Assembly (NCBI GenBank): GCA_949128115.1
Contig: OX421966.1
Span: forward strand, 53,813,416 to 53,877,415
From: Anaspis maculata
Taxonomy: Eukaryota; Arthropoda; Insecta; Coleoptera; Scraptiidae
Direction: 5' to 3'
DNA: 64,000 nucleotides
The notes under the pieces are model-generated. The model was not told the origin of the DNA, ran no database searches, and worked only from the letters and a program-made list of their open reading frames with translations. This document shows, piece after piece, positions 1-11,110 of the stretch. The number at the start of each line of letters is the position of its first letter. Position 1 is the first letter of the stretch. Position numbers and translations under genes: made by a program.

Positions 1-1004
1 TCTTCTGGGATATTTCAGAAATGACCAAAGATATCTTGGAATTCTTGAATATCTTGACATATTTGAGATAGTTATAAAATAGCGCAACTTTTTTTGTAAT
101 CTAACCGAATTTGTATCTCTTATCGTTTCCGAGATCCCAATAGTGAGCGTTAAAAAACGAGACAGCCTGTATCAAGGCCTGTCCTGTATGTATCGTGTCT
201 CTACTTTGTCAACGGTTTCACGAAATCTGAAGTTTTGCATTCACAGTTTCTCGAGTCTCAAGTTGAGTTGAATCGTTTCGTGTTTTTCCTTCACGTTCGA
301 ATCTCGAAATGAAGCATCTGAACGCATACGTCAACATGCTTGTCCGCATCTTGCTGTCAAGAGGTATCGTAAGCAGGTCGCATTATTGAATTTTCCAGTT
401 GACGTTGATGCTAATTTGACTTTTCACGTCAGATTGACATATAAGCTTCGAGTGTTGGCTGGCATAGGGCGCCAGTAGTTACACCAGCAAGCGGGTTGCA
501 TACTCTTGCGGCCCGCGCCCTATTGAAAATGTATCTATTCTAATCTTACTTTAACCTGCCAATAATCTCACCTTAATGCATGAGTGAGGCTCAAGACATT
601 AGACAAGGCAAATACTCGGCTCCAAATGGAGTTTCATAATGGCGTCCATTATGACACCGTTCGTTCTCGGTGTCATAATGAAGCTTTCACATTCATAGAG
701 CATTCTATTCAAATTAGAGCCCAAAGCACCTCGGGCTGTATAGGTACACCCGGAAAGGAAGAGTGAGAAGGGTTAGGCATACTACTAGGGCCGTAATAAA
801 TCTTGATGTTGTACTCGTACAGTAAAAATGTACATATGCAATGCTCTAAACACTCTAAAAGCTCTCGTCGGTCTGTTAGGAGGCAGTAAAAAGTGCATAA
901 GAGAGCACTGCCGTTTGTGAACTTACGTGCTTTATTTGCCAAAATGGTGTGAGCACGGCTTTATACCCCACATCACGATTACGTATTCATTTCGTTGTTC
1001 ACAG
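1..1004. other. Non-coding upstream stretch, probably intron
   Basis: I see no convincing gene here. The open frames are short and unlike known proteins. At 647-680 there is a perfect 13-bp stem (CATTATGACACCG with its complement) around an 8-base loop. The stretch ends in the acceptor TTGTTCACAG at 995-1004, which leads into the exon at 1005, so at least its right part should be intron. Confidence 0.5.
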
Positions 1005-1165
1005 CACGGATACGAGCATTACCAGAGCGAGTATGAAGAGAACAGGATTGATGGCAGCATCAAGGCGGCCATTTACGAAAATCGGATTTTTGTCAAAATC
1101 ACCGTCAAGAAGGAGGGCGAGAGGTGCTTCACCCAGCTGGAGGAGGCGCGGTTCACCAAAGTCAG
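1005..1165 (+). CDS. Internal exon of a TULIP/JHBP-like protein (partial gene)
   Basis: This is a 161-base exon between an AG acceptor at 1003-1004 and a strong donor (CAG/gtacgt at 1166). It is read in phase 0 from its first base and ends with two spare bases. The 53 full codons begin HGYEHYQSEYEEN and include RIDGSIKAAIYENRIFVKI and QLEEARFTKV. The composition and the alternating beta-strand pattern (short hydrophobic strand, gap, long charged strand) suit the middle of a TULIP-fold lipid-binding domain, the group that includes juvenile-hormone-binding and takeout proteins. The spare bases join exactly to the first base of the exon at 58229 to give a serine codon. Codon use is GC-rich compared with the flanking DNA. 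Earlier exons must lie outside the window. Other frames of this block are also open, so the frame choice rests on the splice phase and the plausible protein. Family assignment is inference; being a real exon is more secure. Confidence 0.6.
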
Positions 1166-2380
1166 GTACGTCGTCGGTAAACATAAATCGAGACATAAAT
1201 AATGATTATTTCTACTTTGGTGTCGTGCTGACTACTTTTTCACAGAGAATGTAATGCGAGGTGTAATTTGATGGAAATCAGGAAAATGCTGTTTATGCAG
1301 TAAGTAAGGAAACGAAGGTGATTATTTCACTGATATAGAAGTCTGCGACATGAGCATCGCGAGGGTTATGACCACATTAGTGAAATAATCACCCGCTTTT
1401 CTTAGGTGGATTCCTACGTGTTGCATACAGCTATCAAATCTTATTACTCTACTTGCGTCCACATAAGCTCAGAAAGTGCAATAGCACTAATGACTCTTTG
1501 TCAGAATAATATAAACTTCGAAATCAAATTATCAGTGAGTTCTGAAATTGTGTATGTACAGGTGTCCCGGAATTATTATTGCAACACAATTCACAGAGAG
1601 GTAGACGATTGAAAAATAAGGGATCTTCCTTAATGAAAATACTCTTGCAAACCTAATAACGGGGATACAGGCCTTCAAAGTTGTTTTTCTCAAAATAGTT
1701 TTTTTTGCATAACTTTTGAACCGTTGAGCCGATTTTATCGTAAAATTTGAACCAAAGTTTAATGAAATAGGTTTCTATCGAAAAGTGATAACGCATTTCA
1801 GCAAACATTGTAAGGGACGAAGATAATAGGGGGTACCTTCCCCCTTTCCCTCCTCTTTTTCACCCCCTTGAATATTTTTGAAAATGGTTGAAATTTTCAA
1901 ATCCTACGTTCAATTTAGAGAGAAAAGTTACTTCTGCAAAATGTTGATTAAAGGCTTCATTTTCGAGATATTTGGGTTTGAAACTTCGGAGAACATCTCG
2001 AAAACACCACTTTCAAGGCCTTAAAAATTTAAATTCAAGAAAACTTAAGATTCCTCAACTGAAATAAGTTATCTAGGTGTTTCAAGTTAATAAATCACCA
2101 TTTTTGCTGGAAAACATAAAGCTTTTCAGAAAAAAAAATGGGCTCTGAAAAGTGGCAATTTTGAAATGTTTTCTAAAGTTTCAAACACAAATATCTCAAA
2201 AATGAAGCGTCTAGTCAAAATTTTGCAAGAGTAACTTTTCTCTCTAAATTGAACGTAGAACCCGAGAACTGGAACCATTTCCAAAATCATTCAGGGGGTG
2301 AAAAATAGGGGGAAAGGGGGTAAGGTACCCCCTATTATCTTTGCCCCTGAGAATGTCTTATATAATGCGTTATTATTCTT

Positions 2381-4567
2381 TGTAGTATATTCTGGTCACG
2401 GCACCACTTCTGTAGTGTATCCTGGTCACGGCACCACTTCCGTAGTGTATCCTGGTCACGACACCATTTCTGTAGTGTAACCCCGTTTTCGATGTTGGCA
2501 GTGATCGTCGTTGTTTCTTCCCTTCCCCACGTCGTTTACATTTTACCTACGTTGTGTTGAGTTCTTACTCGAGATGAGAATGTGTCGTTGGGGATGAGGT
2601 TTGATTCTTGAATGAAACGCGAATGAAATGCAAGCAAAATGAATGTTTATTTGAAATCAATTTGCAAAGTTTTAAATGAATCTGTTTCTTTTCTCAAAAC
2701 ACCTCACAACAAGAAACTGACAGTGATAAAATGACATAACGTGAGTGAAGAACAATAAAACACAAACAAATGAAACAAGAAAAATCACAACAAGTTTTTT
2801 ACAACAATGAAATGAACACAAAATCAGATTAACAAAACGAAACAAGAAATCATGAAACATGTCAAACTGTCAGTTCAATCGCAAAAGAAAAGTGACGTAT
2901 TGGCCGACAGGCACACATGGGAAGAACACGTCAAAGAAACCCATGCATATAGCTTGGTTGGTTCCCTTCCCAAATGATCTGAACAAAAATTGAGTGTGAA
3001 TGAGTTATGATGGAATGACAGAGAAATCACTCCAGTTATACATTGATCAAGTCAGCGTGAATCGGTGCTTGAACCTTTTTGGAAGTTTGTTTTGTTCACA
3101 AGTTATTTACGTAACAACAAAAGGAAACTCGCTCGCTTACACTTTGAACGCTGAGCAATCTATTTTACACTCTACAAACAAAAGAAGTCAAATTGATAGA
3201 TGAGAAAACAATAAAGAAACGATCGGTAAACAAGTACATGAATCAGCAAGAAACAAATGTAAGTAATGGTGTAGGTAAATCAACAAGAAAACAAATAAGA
3301 TATAAATAGGTGAATAAATAAACATGAGACAGGAGAGAGATAAATGAGTAGAGAAGTTGAAGTTGGTCATACTCTTTGTAAGCAATTGGATGAAAGAAGT
3401 ATCCATAACGCATTCTCCCTGAATTCCCCAGCAGTCACCTATCACAAACCTCACAGATATCAGTGGCGTAACTAGAGGGGAGGTTTCGAGGTCAACCCCC
3501 CCCCCCCCCCCCCATTGGCCATCGAATTCCCTGAAAAAATTTTAAATGCGACGCTTTTTTATTCGTTTTGCTCGCATATTCGCATATTTTTCAGCTGTGA
3601 CCCCCTCCCCCATTGGACACTTCTAGTTACGCCACTGGCAGATACATACTCACATACGAAACAAAACAATGGTTAGTAAACAGTAATCACATACAGTAAA
3701 TAACAGTAAATACAATAAAATCGACTCGAGCCAACCTGTGGCCTCCTCTTCGTCGTTTTACATAATTTCCCCCCAAATAAGAAAAGGTTAGTAGACTCAA
3801 CAAGGCAGACTCATACGAGCAGGTGGAAACCCTCCCCCAGGACACGGAGAAGCGTGCACATCTCTCTTTCCTTCCTTTACTTCCATGTATAACCCGACAT
3901 ATGAACAATGAAATGAGAATGAATCATCAAAAGTACTGTTCCCTACTTAGCAGCTGATTTTGGCGTACAGGAGTTTCTTTTTGTCGTTTTACTGTTTGTG
4001 ACGTAACTTGTGGAAAAGAAACAATATGAAACCTCGAAATACGCACAATAGCGCAGTTCTGAGGTTACATCATGAGTGCGCAAAGTGCACGCCCACTGGA
4101 TTACGGCCTTCGCCATCAATATTGGGATCATTTGGGAAGTAGATAGATTACACAAAATTCAAATCAGTGCAAAGCACCTTGATTTCGAAGGATGAAACTG
4201 CGGGTTATGCAAGCCCGTTGAGAACAAAGAGAACACAGAATTTCGTGTTATCTACAATAATTTAGCAGACAAAATAGGTATCGAAATGCATGATTTAGTG
4301 AGTGGGTGGAAGCCAAAATTACGATACAATAATTAAAAAAAAGACCGACCTTAAATTAGGAGAAACCGACGTACACTCGTCGCACTGAAAAATCACGTGT
4401 TCTTCACTACCGTTGATTCTTTTCTCTCTGTCTGCCCGCGGCTGCCGCTCGCCCGGCTTGCCTAGCGCAGCGCCATCTCCCTCCCCCATTGGCAAACGCT
4501 ACGAACGTCAACGACTTAACCCACTCCAGGTACCAACGTACAAACAAAACAAAGGGGGAATACCACA
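2381..4567. mobile_element. Solo LTR, copy A (large LTR family)
   Basis: The sequence starts TGTAGTATATTC and ends AATACCACA, the TG...CA form of an LTR. It is flanked by a perfect 4-bp duplication TCTT (2377-2380 and 4568-4571). A second copy at 36757-38693 aligns over its whole length with the same ends. Copy A has three 30-bp repeats at its left end (TCCTGGTCACGGCACCAC core, 2381-2470), while copy B has fewer. It also carries a 177-bp insertion at 3461-3637 absent from copy B. No internal retrotransposon sequence adjoins it, so it is a recombination remnant. It interrupts the right arm of the palindrome 1559-4788. Confidence 0.85.
3461..3637. mobile_element. 177-bp hAT-like MITE inside solo LTR A
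   Basis: The terminal inverted repeats are CAGTGGCGTAACTAGAG on the left and its complement with one mismatch on the right. The matching position in LTR copy B has no such insert, so this is an empty-site-supported insertion. The flanks acagatat and gcagatac match at 6 of 8 bases, in line with an aged 8-bp hAT target duplication. The interior has a C run of about 17 (3497-3513). The TIR matches that of the element at 54598-55594. Confidence 0.75.
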
Positions 4568-4789
4568 TCTTTAATAAAGACCTATTTTAGTAAACGTTGG
4601 TTCAAATTTGAATGAAATCGGTTCAACGGTTTTCAAAAGTTATGCAAAAAAAACTGATTCAAAAAACGAACTTTGAAGGCCCTATCTCTGCTATAACGTT
4701 TGCGAGGGTATTTTTATCAACGAGGCACCCTTATTTTTCAATTTTGTACCTCCCTGTATATTTTGTTGCATTAATTTCGGGACACCTGT

Positions 4790-6250
4790 ATACAGGGTCT
4801 GGTTTTGGTTCTGGTTTCTGCGTCGAGAATATACGCGTACCTTCTACGGCACCTCCGTCAGAAGTCTCGACGTGTCGTGACCTACCGCTGAAGTCTCTCG
4901 ATGCTTCCAGAATGCAACGCGGAAATCTAGATTTCTCTAGAAAGTGCCGGGATGGTCGCGAACTTCGTAACAATACTATCGAACGTGCATAACAACTACC
5001 AAACTCGCCAAAGGAAAACCTGACATTTGCCTACAACAAGGGAAAAACAACATCATGTATACAATTTCTTTTCCACTTGTAGGTACGGTGTCAGTGAAAA
5101 ATATTCTTTTGGCTAAATTGAAACCCCCCGCGAAGCGAGCCTTTTGTGACGATTTCATTTAGGCCAGGGTTTACCCGGGCCGATGAAAGATAGTGATTTC
5201 ATGAATTTTGGGTTTCTTGTCATTGTGATTTTATATTGAAGTTTCCAGTTTCAAGAAGGTCTTATGGTGTTAACTATACTTACGGATCACAAACTTCACA
5301 TCCAATACGACACAACTGCACTTGATATGCGAGGCGCTCCAATGATCACGCTCTGCGCCATGCTCGGACTCGCGGTATAATGCCATTATTGCCATTGCAA
5401 TAAGAGCTTTCAGCGTTATTGTTTCCATGTTCAATACGGTTGATTAAAGTTCTCTTTTTAAGGAACCAAGGCAGGTCTCAAAGGTGCACTTTACCATGTA
5501 AAGTCGATTCAATCAATTCTTACTTCAACTATTAAGTGCAGAGCTGATGGTTTTTAATCTTTCTGGACCTCTTCGTGCCCGGTGCGTTGTGCAATCACGC
5601 GCGCTTTTCATTAAAGTTAATCGAAAAGCGCTCGTTTCATAAGCCCCAAGAGAGTCTCGCCGCGATGGGACATCAAAATCAACTCATCTGGTCGTGATTC
5701 GTTCAAAGTTTGAAGGACAACGTGAGTTTGCTTAATGAAAAGTGCCGCCTGCAGCGATTTCCGCGTGTCTTGTGTGTTGTTTTTTTTTGTGCCGAGTCTG
5801 ATGCATAACCCGTTTTTATCGTCAAGGGGTTGTGGGGTTGTATAGTTTGTTTACCGAACTTGTTTTATCTCGATTCCATGTTCTGGAATCAGGACCATCA
5901 GGACGAGCTGAACAAGTCTATACAAATACACTGATAGGATTAATGCGGGATGCGGAGAAAGCGAACATAAAATCTTTGATATTTTATAGATGCGCATCGG
6001 AAGCTCCTCTAGAGTCCTTTGTGCCTCTCGACAAGTTTTATTGCTCCTTTTCTATTAGAACTCCACAATCCGTTTGTTGATACGCCTAGATGGGTAGACA
6101 TTAGACAATCCATTATACTTCAATTCAATCCAACTCATTTGAATTGAATCACTTTTCCCGCTTTTGGAACCGCCTAGCCGATGATCATCTAGTATTAGGC
6201 CGCCATCCTGTTGTGATTTTTTCCCCGTTGTTCGAGAAAAGAACTGCTAA
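4790..6250. other. Gene-poor stretch with a dispersed repeat
   Basis: No gene is recognised. Bases about 4985-5110 (actcgccaa.ggaaaacctgac, then a caacatcatgta block) match 49880-49995 closely, so they are a copy of a dispersed repeat. Near 49.9 kb the same repeat precedes a gag-like relic, so it may be retroelement leader sequence. The rest (5110-6250) shows no clear structure beyond short simple tracts. Confidence 0.4.
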
Positions 6251-6305
6251 TGCCCGGTTGCACGAACGTGGTATCTAATTTTGCGACGTAGCAAATTGGA
6301 TCGGG

Positions 6306-6542
6306 TTGCAGGAACAGGGTATCAAACGAGGTAGCAAACAGGCTGTGGCTAAGGTTATCACGCATTTGAACTACTTGCATCTTTTTATGCGTATGCACGT
6401 ACCTAAAAGCGCTAAAAGGTCTGATTCGACACTTTATTTTGAATTTTCCAACGTCTCCAATTTTTATTCTTCTGAAGAAGAACAAGAAGTAGAAGATGCA
6501 GTTCGTTGTGTCATTGCCGATCAAAAAAAAACCGTCTTGTAG
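6306..6542 (+). pseudogene. Second, more decayed copy of the Harbinger N-terminal block
   Basis: The frame ends with SNVSNFYSSEEEQEVEDAV, closely parallel to the serine and acidic leader at 7388 (EFSSSEEEQDVAGAV). The nucleotide match spans about 6380-6530 against 7375-7500. It stops before the helical region. It has no function I can support and is useful only as evidence that the element carries duplicated 5' sequence. Confidence 0.45.
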
Positions 6543-7387
6543 ATAAGATGTACCTACCTCGCGTCGCGAGCTGTCAAAGTCAAAGAAGCGTCAGGAATTT
6601 CAGAGGTTAACAGCATTATTTATTTCTTCGAGTTTTGAAGAATAATATGCAAATCATTGCACCGAATTAAGGCATAAATCCATGCACAGGCTGTCGATCA
6701 GGTGAATATGACAAACTGCCTCCTTAAATGCTATTATGTCGATCAACAATTCCAGGTTCAGGCGATGGGAGTTACCGACTGAAATTGCGAACACTTGCTG
6801 GGTGCCTCCACGAGCCCTGTACCTGTACGGCGGAAACAAAGCTGTTTTTTACACCAAGAACGCGGAGCTCTTTATTGCAAAGTATTGCTCAGTCAAAGTA
6901 TGAGTGCTTCGGTGACAACGATGAGTTACAGGAGTACTGGGACTGTGATCCCGTGACGAAACTTGAACAATTTTGAGCCGCTAGTGACACTGTATCAAGC
7001 ATGTGTCAAGGTGATATCCAGTGCTGATTCAGTAGCTCCAGAACAGATTTTGACGACAGGAAATACTGCAGGAGTCGTTGGCATGAGCAACAGCAAAGAA
7101 ATTGAGAGAAAGGAATGAAACTGAATTCTGGATTTGTCAAGTTTTTCTTTGGTACAAAAATGGACCTCACACACTGAAAATGGCTGCCTCTTTTCTCTTG
7201 TCTTATTGTCTCTTGCCCTAACCCTTAGATGTGCACATTTAGGTAGTTTAGGTTCCTTGCCCATCAGGTCCCAACACGACCCACGACTCAGCAACTGCAA
7301 TAAAGAGTTAACCGGATCGAAACGTGTGGTGGACGGTTTGTTGTTGACCGGGCCGTCACAATATGTCACGCTGTATGCGTATCTAAA

Positions 7388-7672
7388 ATGTCTGACTCGG
7401 CGCTTTCTGAATTTTCGGAAGTCTCCGAATTTTCCTCTTCTGAAGAAGAGCAAGACGTTGCAGGTGCAGTTCGTCGTGTAAATGCTGAGCGGAAAAACCT
7501 CTTCGAGTTTTACAACGACAAGGAATTTAAGGAGCGATATAGGTTCACGAAGGACAATGTGTTGCGGATCGTGGATCTCATCGGAGTTGAAGACCTAGAG
7601 CTATCTTCTTCGGTGTATTTCTTTCCGCGCACCATTTCCACTCTTCAAATTTGCTTGACTCTTGTCAGCTAG
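7388..7672 (+). pseudogene. Harbinger nuclease (HARBI1-like) N-terminal fragment
   Basis: A 94-residue frame starts MSDSALSEFSEVSEFSSSEE, an acidic and serine-rich leader. It continues with KEFKERYRFTKDNVLRIVDL and then a hydrophobic LQICLTL segment. The F/Y..RFR(F)xkdxvxxlxxli pattern followed by a 'LxxcLxL' helix is typical of the helical domain before the DDE core in HARBI1-type nucleases. Intact family proteins run to about 350-400 residues, so this is a truncated relic. It lies inside the TAA-flanked element 6251-8001, which supports the assignment. Confidence 0.55.
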
Positions 7673-8214
7673 ACTTCAACTGTTTCAAATGTCCTCATAC
7701 AAACAAACCTGTATAACTGATTGCCTGCACCCATCAGCCAAAATTCTCTATTTTTGAGCACAAAATGTAAACCCAAACGTATACTCGGTTTGAATTATAC
7801 ACACCAGTGCTTTTCTCACTCACAATATCAGCTCAGCTTTCCATTCCCATATTTTATTCAATTTTTTGTTTGACACATTATGTCAGTCGTGACTCTAGAC
7901 ACTCCTTTTTATACGCCTACAAATAGCCTACCATTTGATATCGAGTTTGGTACCGAAGCTAATTTGCGACGGAGCAAATTTTAGTTTCTTGCAACCGGGG
8001 GTAAGAGTATCAAGTTTTAAGTTTGACTCAATCACGGATTTGAACACAATAAGACACAGAAATTATTTCAAACATGAAATCAGTGTATTGACTGCTATAG
8101 ATTTACACATACAATCTTGTCAAAATGGCAAAATGAAGAATGAAGGCTCGCCTTCATACCTAACCCTACCTCAACGCTGATGACTAAAATTAGCCCAAGA
8201 AAAATAGATTATGA

Positions 8215-10318
8215 CCTCAAAAAAAATACTGTAGTCGTGAAAATCACAGGTTTTGTTCAAAATTTTGTGCTCTTTCCAAATTTTTGGGTTTCAAAAAAAT
8301 CCCAGCGGAGGCTTTTTTTTTAGAGCTGTCAAAAATCTGAAAACTTATAATTCCGAACAATTTCAAATAAACTCAATTTTTCATGAGATTTTAAGTACAC
8401 ACAGTTATGTGAAGACTGCAAATGTTGAAAATCAACATTTGAATAATTTTGAACCAAACACGATGAAAAATTTCATAGTTCTATTGGAATATTTTGATTT
8501 GTTCTGTCAAATGGATATGATATAGGAAAAATAGTGAAAAAATCGCTTGAACCTTGAAAAAAATAAAGACGCCCTGAAAATTTGATATTCTGTTTAGACT
8601 TGAATGCCCCACTACATACCTAAAATGGACAGAAATCCCACCCCGGGGTTTTAAGTTATTGGAGGGGGGGGTGATCAGTTGCAACTCAAAATGGAGGGGA
8701 TGAAACCCGTTGATCCATTGTATGCAAATACATCGCATTTCGACGCATCATATCTCGTTGATACCATTTTGGCACAAAAGGTATCGATCATCATTGAGGG
8801 GGGGTCGTGGGAGGGGCGGAGCTCGGCTAGGTGATTATTCCTGTTTTCCTGGTCATATATAACCAATCACGACAAGTTTGGTATTTTTTCCGACTAAATT
8901 GAAACTCCGGACCTCGAATCCGATGTGTTAATTTGAATAGAAACAAGTTTGAACAAGTTAACTTGAAAAAACTTGTTTTTTTCTTTGACAATTTTGACAG
9001 TTTTTTTTTTCACTGTTAGAGGTCTGAATCCCTCGAAAATAGTTCATGGTCCATTAGACGGAAGTGTCGTTTTTACGAAAATCATCCACTCGATAGACTA
9101 TTCTGTTTCTGGATATTAAAAAATCAATTTGAACCTGTGAGTCGGTCCGGCGCGGTTTCTACTAATAACCAGAACACTGCAACATGCACCTGCAAATAAA
9201 ACTAGCTCGAACTATTGAACAAATGATAACTCATCTTTGAAAGTTTGAGGATCTCTGCAGAATTGAATTTGCTATAACATAAAACAAAATCGCTGAGAGA
9301 TCGCTCTGCAGAGTTTTGAGTTTGAGCTATTTATATTTGCAGGTGCATGTTGTAGTGTTCTGGTCAGTAGTAGACATCGTGCCGGATCGACTTACAGGTT
9401 CAAATTGATTTTTTAATATCAAAAAACAAAATAATACTGTTGAGTGAATGATCATCGTGAAAAAGACACTTGAATCTAATGGCTCTTGAAATATTTTCGA
9501 GGATTTCAGACTTCTAACAGTGAAAAAAAAACTGTCAAAATTGCCTAAGAAAAAAACAAGTTTTTTCAAGTTACCTTGTTCAAACTTGCTTTTAATGAAA
9601 TTTACACATCGGATTCGAAGTCTGAAGTTTGAATTTAGTCGGAAAAGATACCAAACTTGTCGTGATCGGTTCTATATGACCAGGAAAACAAAAAGAACCA
9701 CCTTGCTGAGCTTCGCCCATCCCACGACTCCCCCCTCAACAATGATCGACATTTTTTGTGCCAAAATGGTATCAAAGAGATATGATGCGTCGAATTGCGA
9801 TGTATTTGCATCCAATGGATCAACGGGTTTCGTCCCCTCCATTTTGAATTGCAACTGATCACCCCCCCTTCGATATCTTAAAACCCCGGGGTGGGATTTC
9901 TGTCAATTTTGGGTATGTAGTAGGGCATTCAAGTCTGAACAGAATATCAAATTTTCAGGACGTCCATATTCTTTCCAAGGTTATAGCGATTTTTTTACTA
10001 TTTTTCCTGTATCATATACATTTGACAGAAAAAATCAAAATATTCCAAGAGAACTATGAAATTTTCCATCGTGTTTGGTTCAGAATTATTCATATGTTCA
10101 TTCTCAACATTTGCAGTCTCCACATAGCTGTGTATACTTGGAATCTCATGAAAAATTGAGCTTAATTTGAAATTGTTCTGAATTATCAATCTTCAGAGTT
10201 TTGACAGCTCTAAAAAAAAAGCCTCCGCTGGGATTTATCTGAAACCCAAATATTTGAAAAGAACACAAAATTCTGAACAGAACCTGTGGTTTTCACGACT
10301 ACAGTATTTTTTTTGAGG
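8215..10318. repeat. 2.1-kb near-perfect palindrome (foldback element)
   Basis: The left end CCTCAAAAAAAATACTGTAG and the right end are inverted copies, and the arms match almost throughout. Examples are GTCGTGAAAA and AGCGGAGGC near 8300, which return inverted near 10220, and the TGCAACATGCACCTGCAAAT block near 9180-9200, which returns near 9340. The centre is a spacer of about 100 bases near 9210-9330. There is no coding capacity and no certain target duplication. Open frames inside it run through both arms and are not genes. Confidence 0.75.
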
Positions 10319-11110
10319 TTGAAGTGATATTTCAGCCTGATATATAATCACAATATATTTCAGGAAGATATATTTCCTGTACTAAATTAGCTAGGTTTCC
10401 TGAATTGTCTAGCAAGAGATGATTTTCCTCTAATAAATAATTATTTCAAAGCCGCCACAGATCAATACTCCGACAAACACCTGATTTTACACCTTGACTA
10501 ACATTTAAACTTTATTTGGGCAGCGTGGTTCGAAACTTCTTTTGTGGCTTCATCAGATTCGACATTTATGTTAGTGTTAGAGGATATGGTTACAGCTAGG
10601 CCCAGCTTCTGGACACTATGGAAAAAGTGAGTAAACTATGGCCGGGAATGTTGAACTCAATTTCAGCCTTCCAAAAACTTCGGATAATGGTGTACGCGAA
10701 ACAGTTACTCAGGACACAAGACTTTTATGTGAAGAACTTTATGATTCCGCCTCGTACCTACTGTTTTGTGCTGAGTAAACACATCATTGATCAAAACCTA
10801 CAAAGGTGTTCTTGTACTTGAAGTCCAACCAACATTTTTGAATGACTGCAGTTTGCTCGCTGGAACAAAGTTATTATTTTCAGAGAGGGAGGTTGTTATC
10901 CTTAACTTTTTTTTCAAGTTTATTCAAGCGCGTCAGCAGCAAGGCTATTGGCGCTGTCTTGATAGTACGTATTCACAGTTTATGTACAATAGTTTGTATG
11001 TTTCCATGTATTACATCAGAGCAATGATTTGGATATTATGGTCGCGTGTATGGCCCAATTTCTTTCAAGAAGTTCATGAGTTCGTCTGCTTCCTGTCCAG
11101 ATAGGATGTC
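10319..11110 (-). other. Probable 3' end of the minus-strand LINE plus unclear DNA
   Basis: Read on the minus strand, about 10580-10490 gives a GATGAAGCCACAAAAG motif followed by AAATAAAG. This resembles the 3' untranslated tails of insect non-LTR elements, where a GATGA..GCC hairpin precedes A-rich sequence. It lies where the 3' end of the LINE ending near 11110 is expected. The assignment is by position and motif only. Bases 10319-10480 show nothing recognisable. Confidence 0.35.

Larger units (their letters stand above)
1559..4788. mobile_element. Palindromic TA-flanked MITE, split by a solo LTR
   Basis: The ends are inverted copies: the left begins CAGGTGTCCCGGAAT and the right end reads as the complement of CAGGTGTCCCGAAAT. 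TA flanks both sides (1557-1558 and 4789-4790). The arms run almost the whole length. The block near 1845-1880 (tacc, C-rich, then caccccctt) returns inverted near 2291-2332, and 1620-1800 returns inverted at 4572-4750. Removing the LTR at 2381-4567 and one target copy leaves an element of about 1.04 kb. No transposase frame is visible. TA targets and CAGG termini suit a Tc1/mariner-type non-autonomous element, which is inference. Confidence 0.75.
6251..8001 (+). mobile_element. Degenerate PIF/Harbinger-type DNA transposon
   Basis: The left end is TGCCCGGTTGCACGAA and the right end is the complement of CCCCCGGTTGCAAGAA (10 of the first 12 bases match). TAA lies directly outside both ends (6248-6250 and 8002-8004), the 3-bp target size of this superfamily. 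A second shared subterminal block (TTTGC(G/T)ACG.AGCAAATT) is present at both ends. The interior holds two diverged copies of the same N-terminal coding block (about 6380-6540 and 7375-7500), so the element has an internal duplication or a nested relative. The coding region is broken and lacks the catalytic DDE part. Confidence 0.7.

Noticed and set aside
949..1254. Alternative frames over the first exon
   Set aside because: These frames are open too, but only the frame HGYEHYQSE... fits the donor phase and joins in frame with the exon at 58229.
4612..4992. 126-codon frame
   Set aside because: Its first half is the arm of a palindromic MITE and the remainder shows no domain or splice signals.
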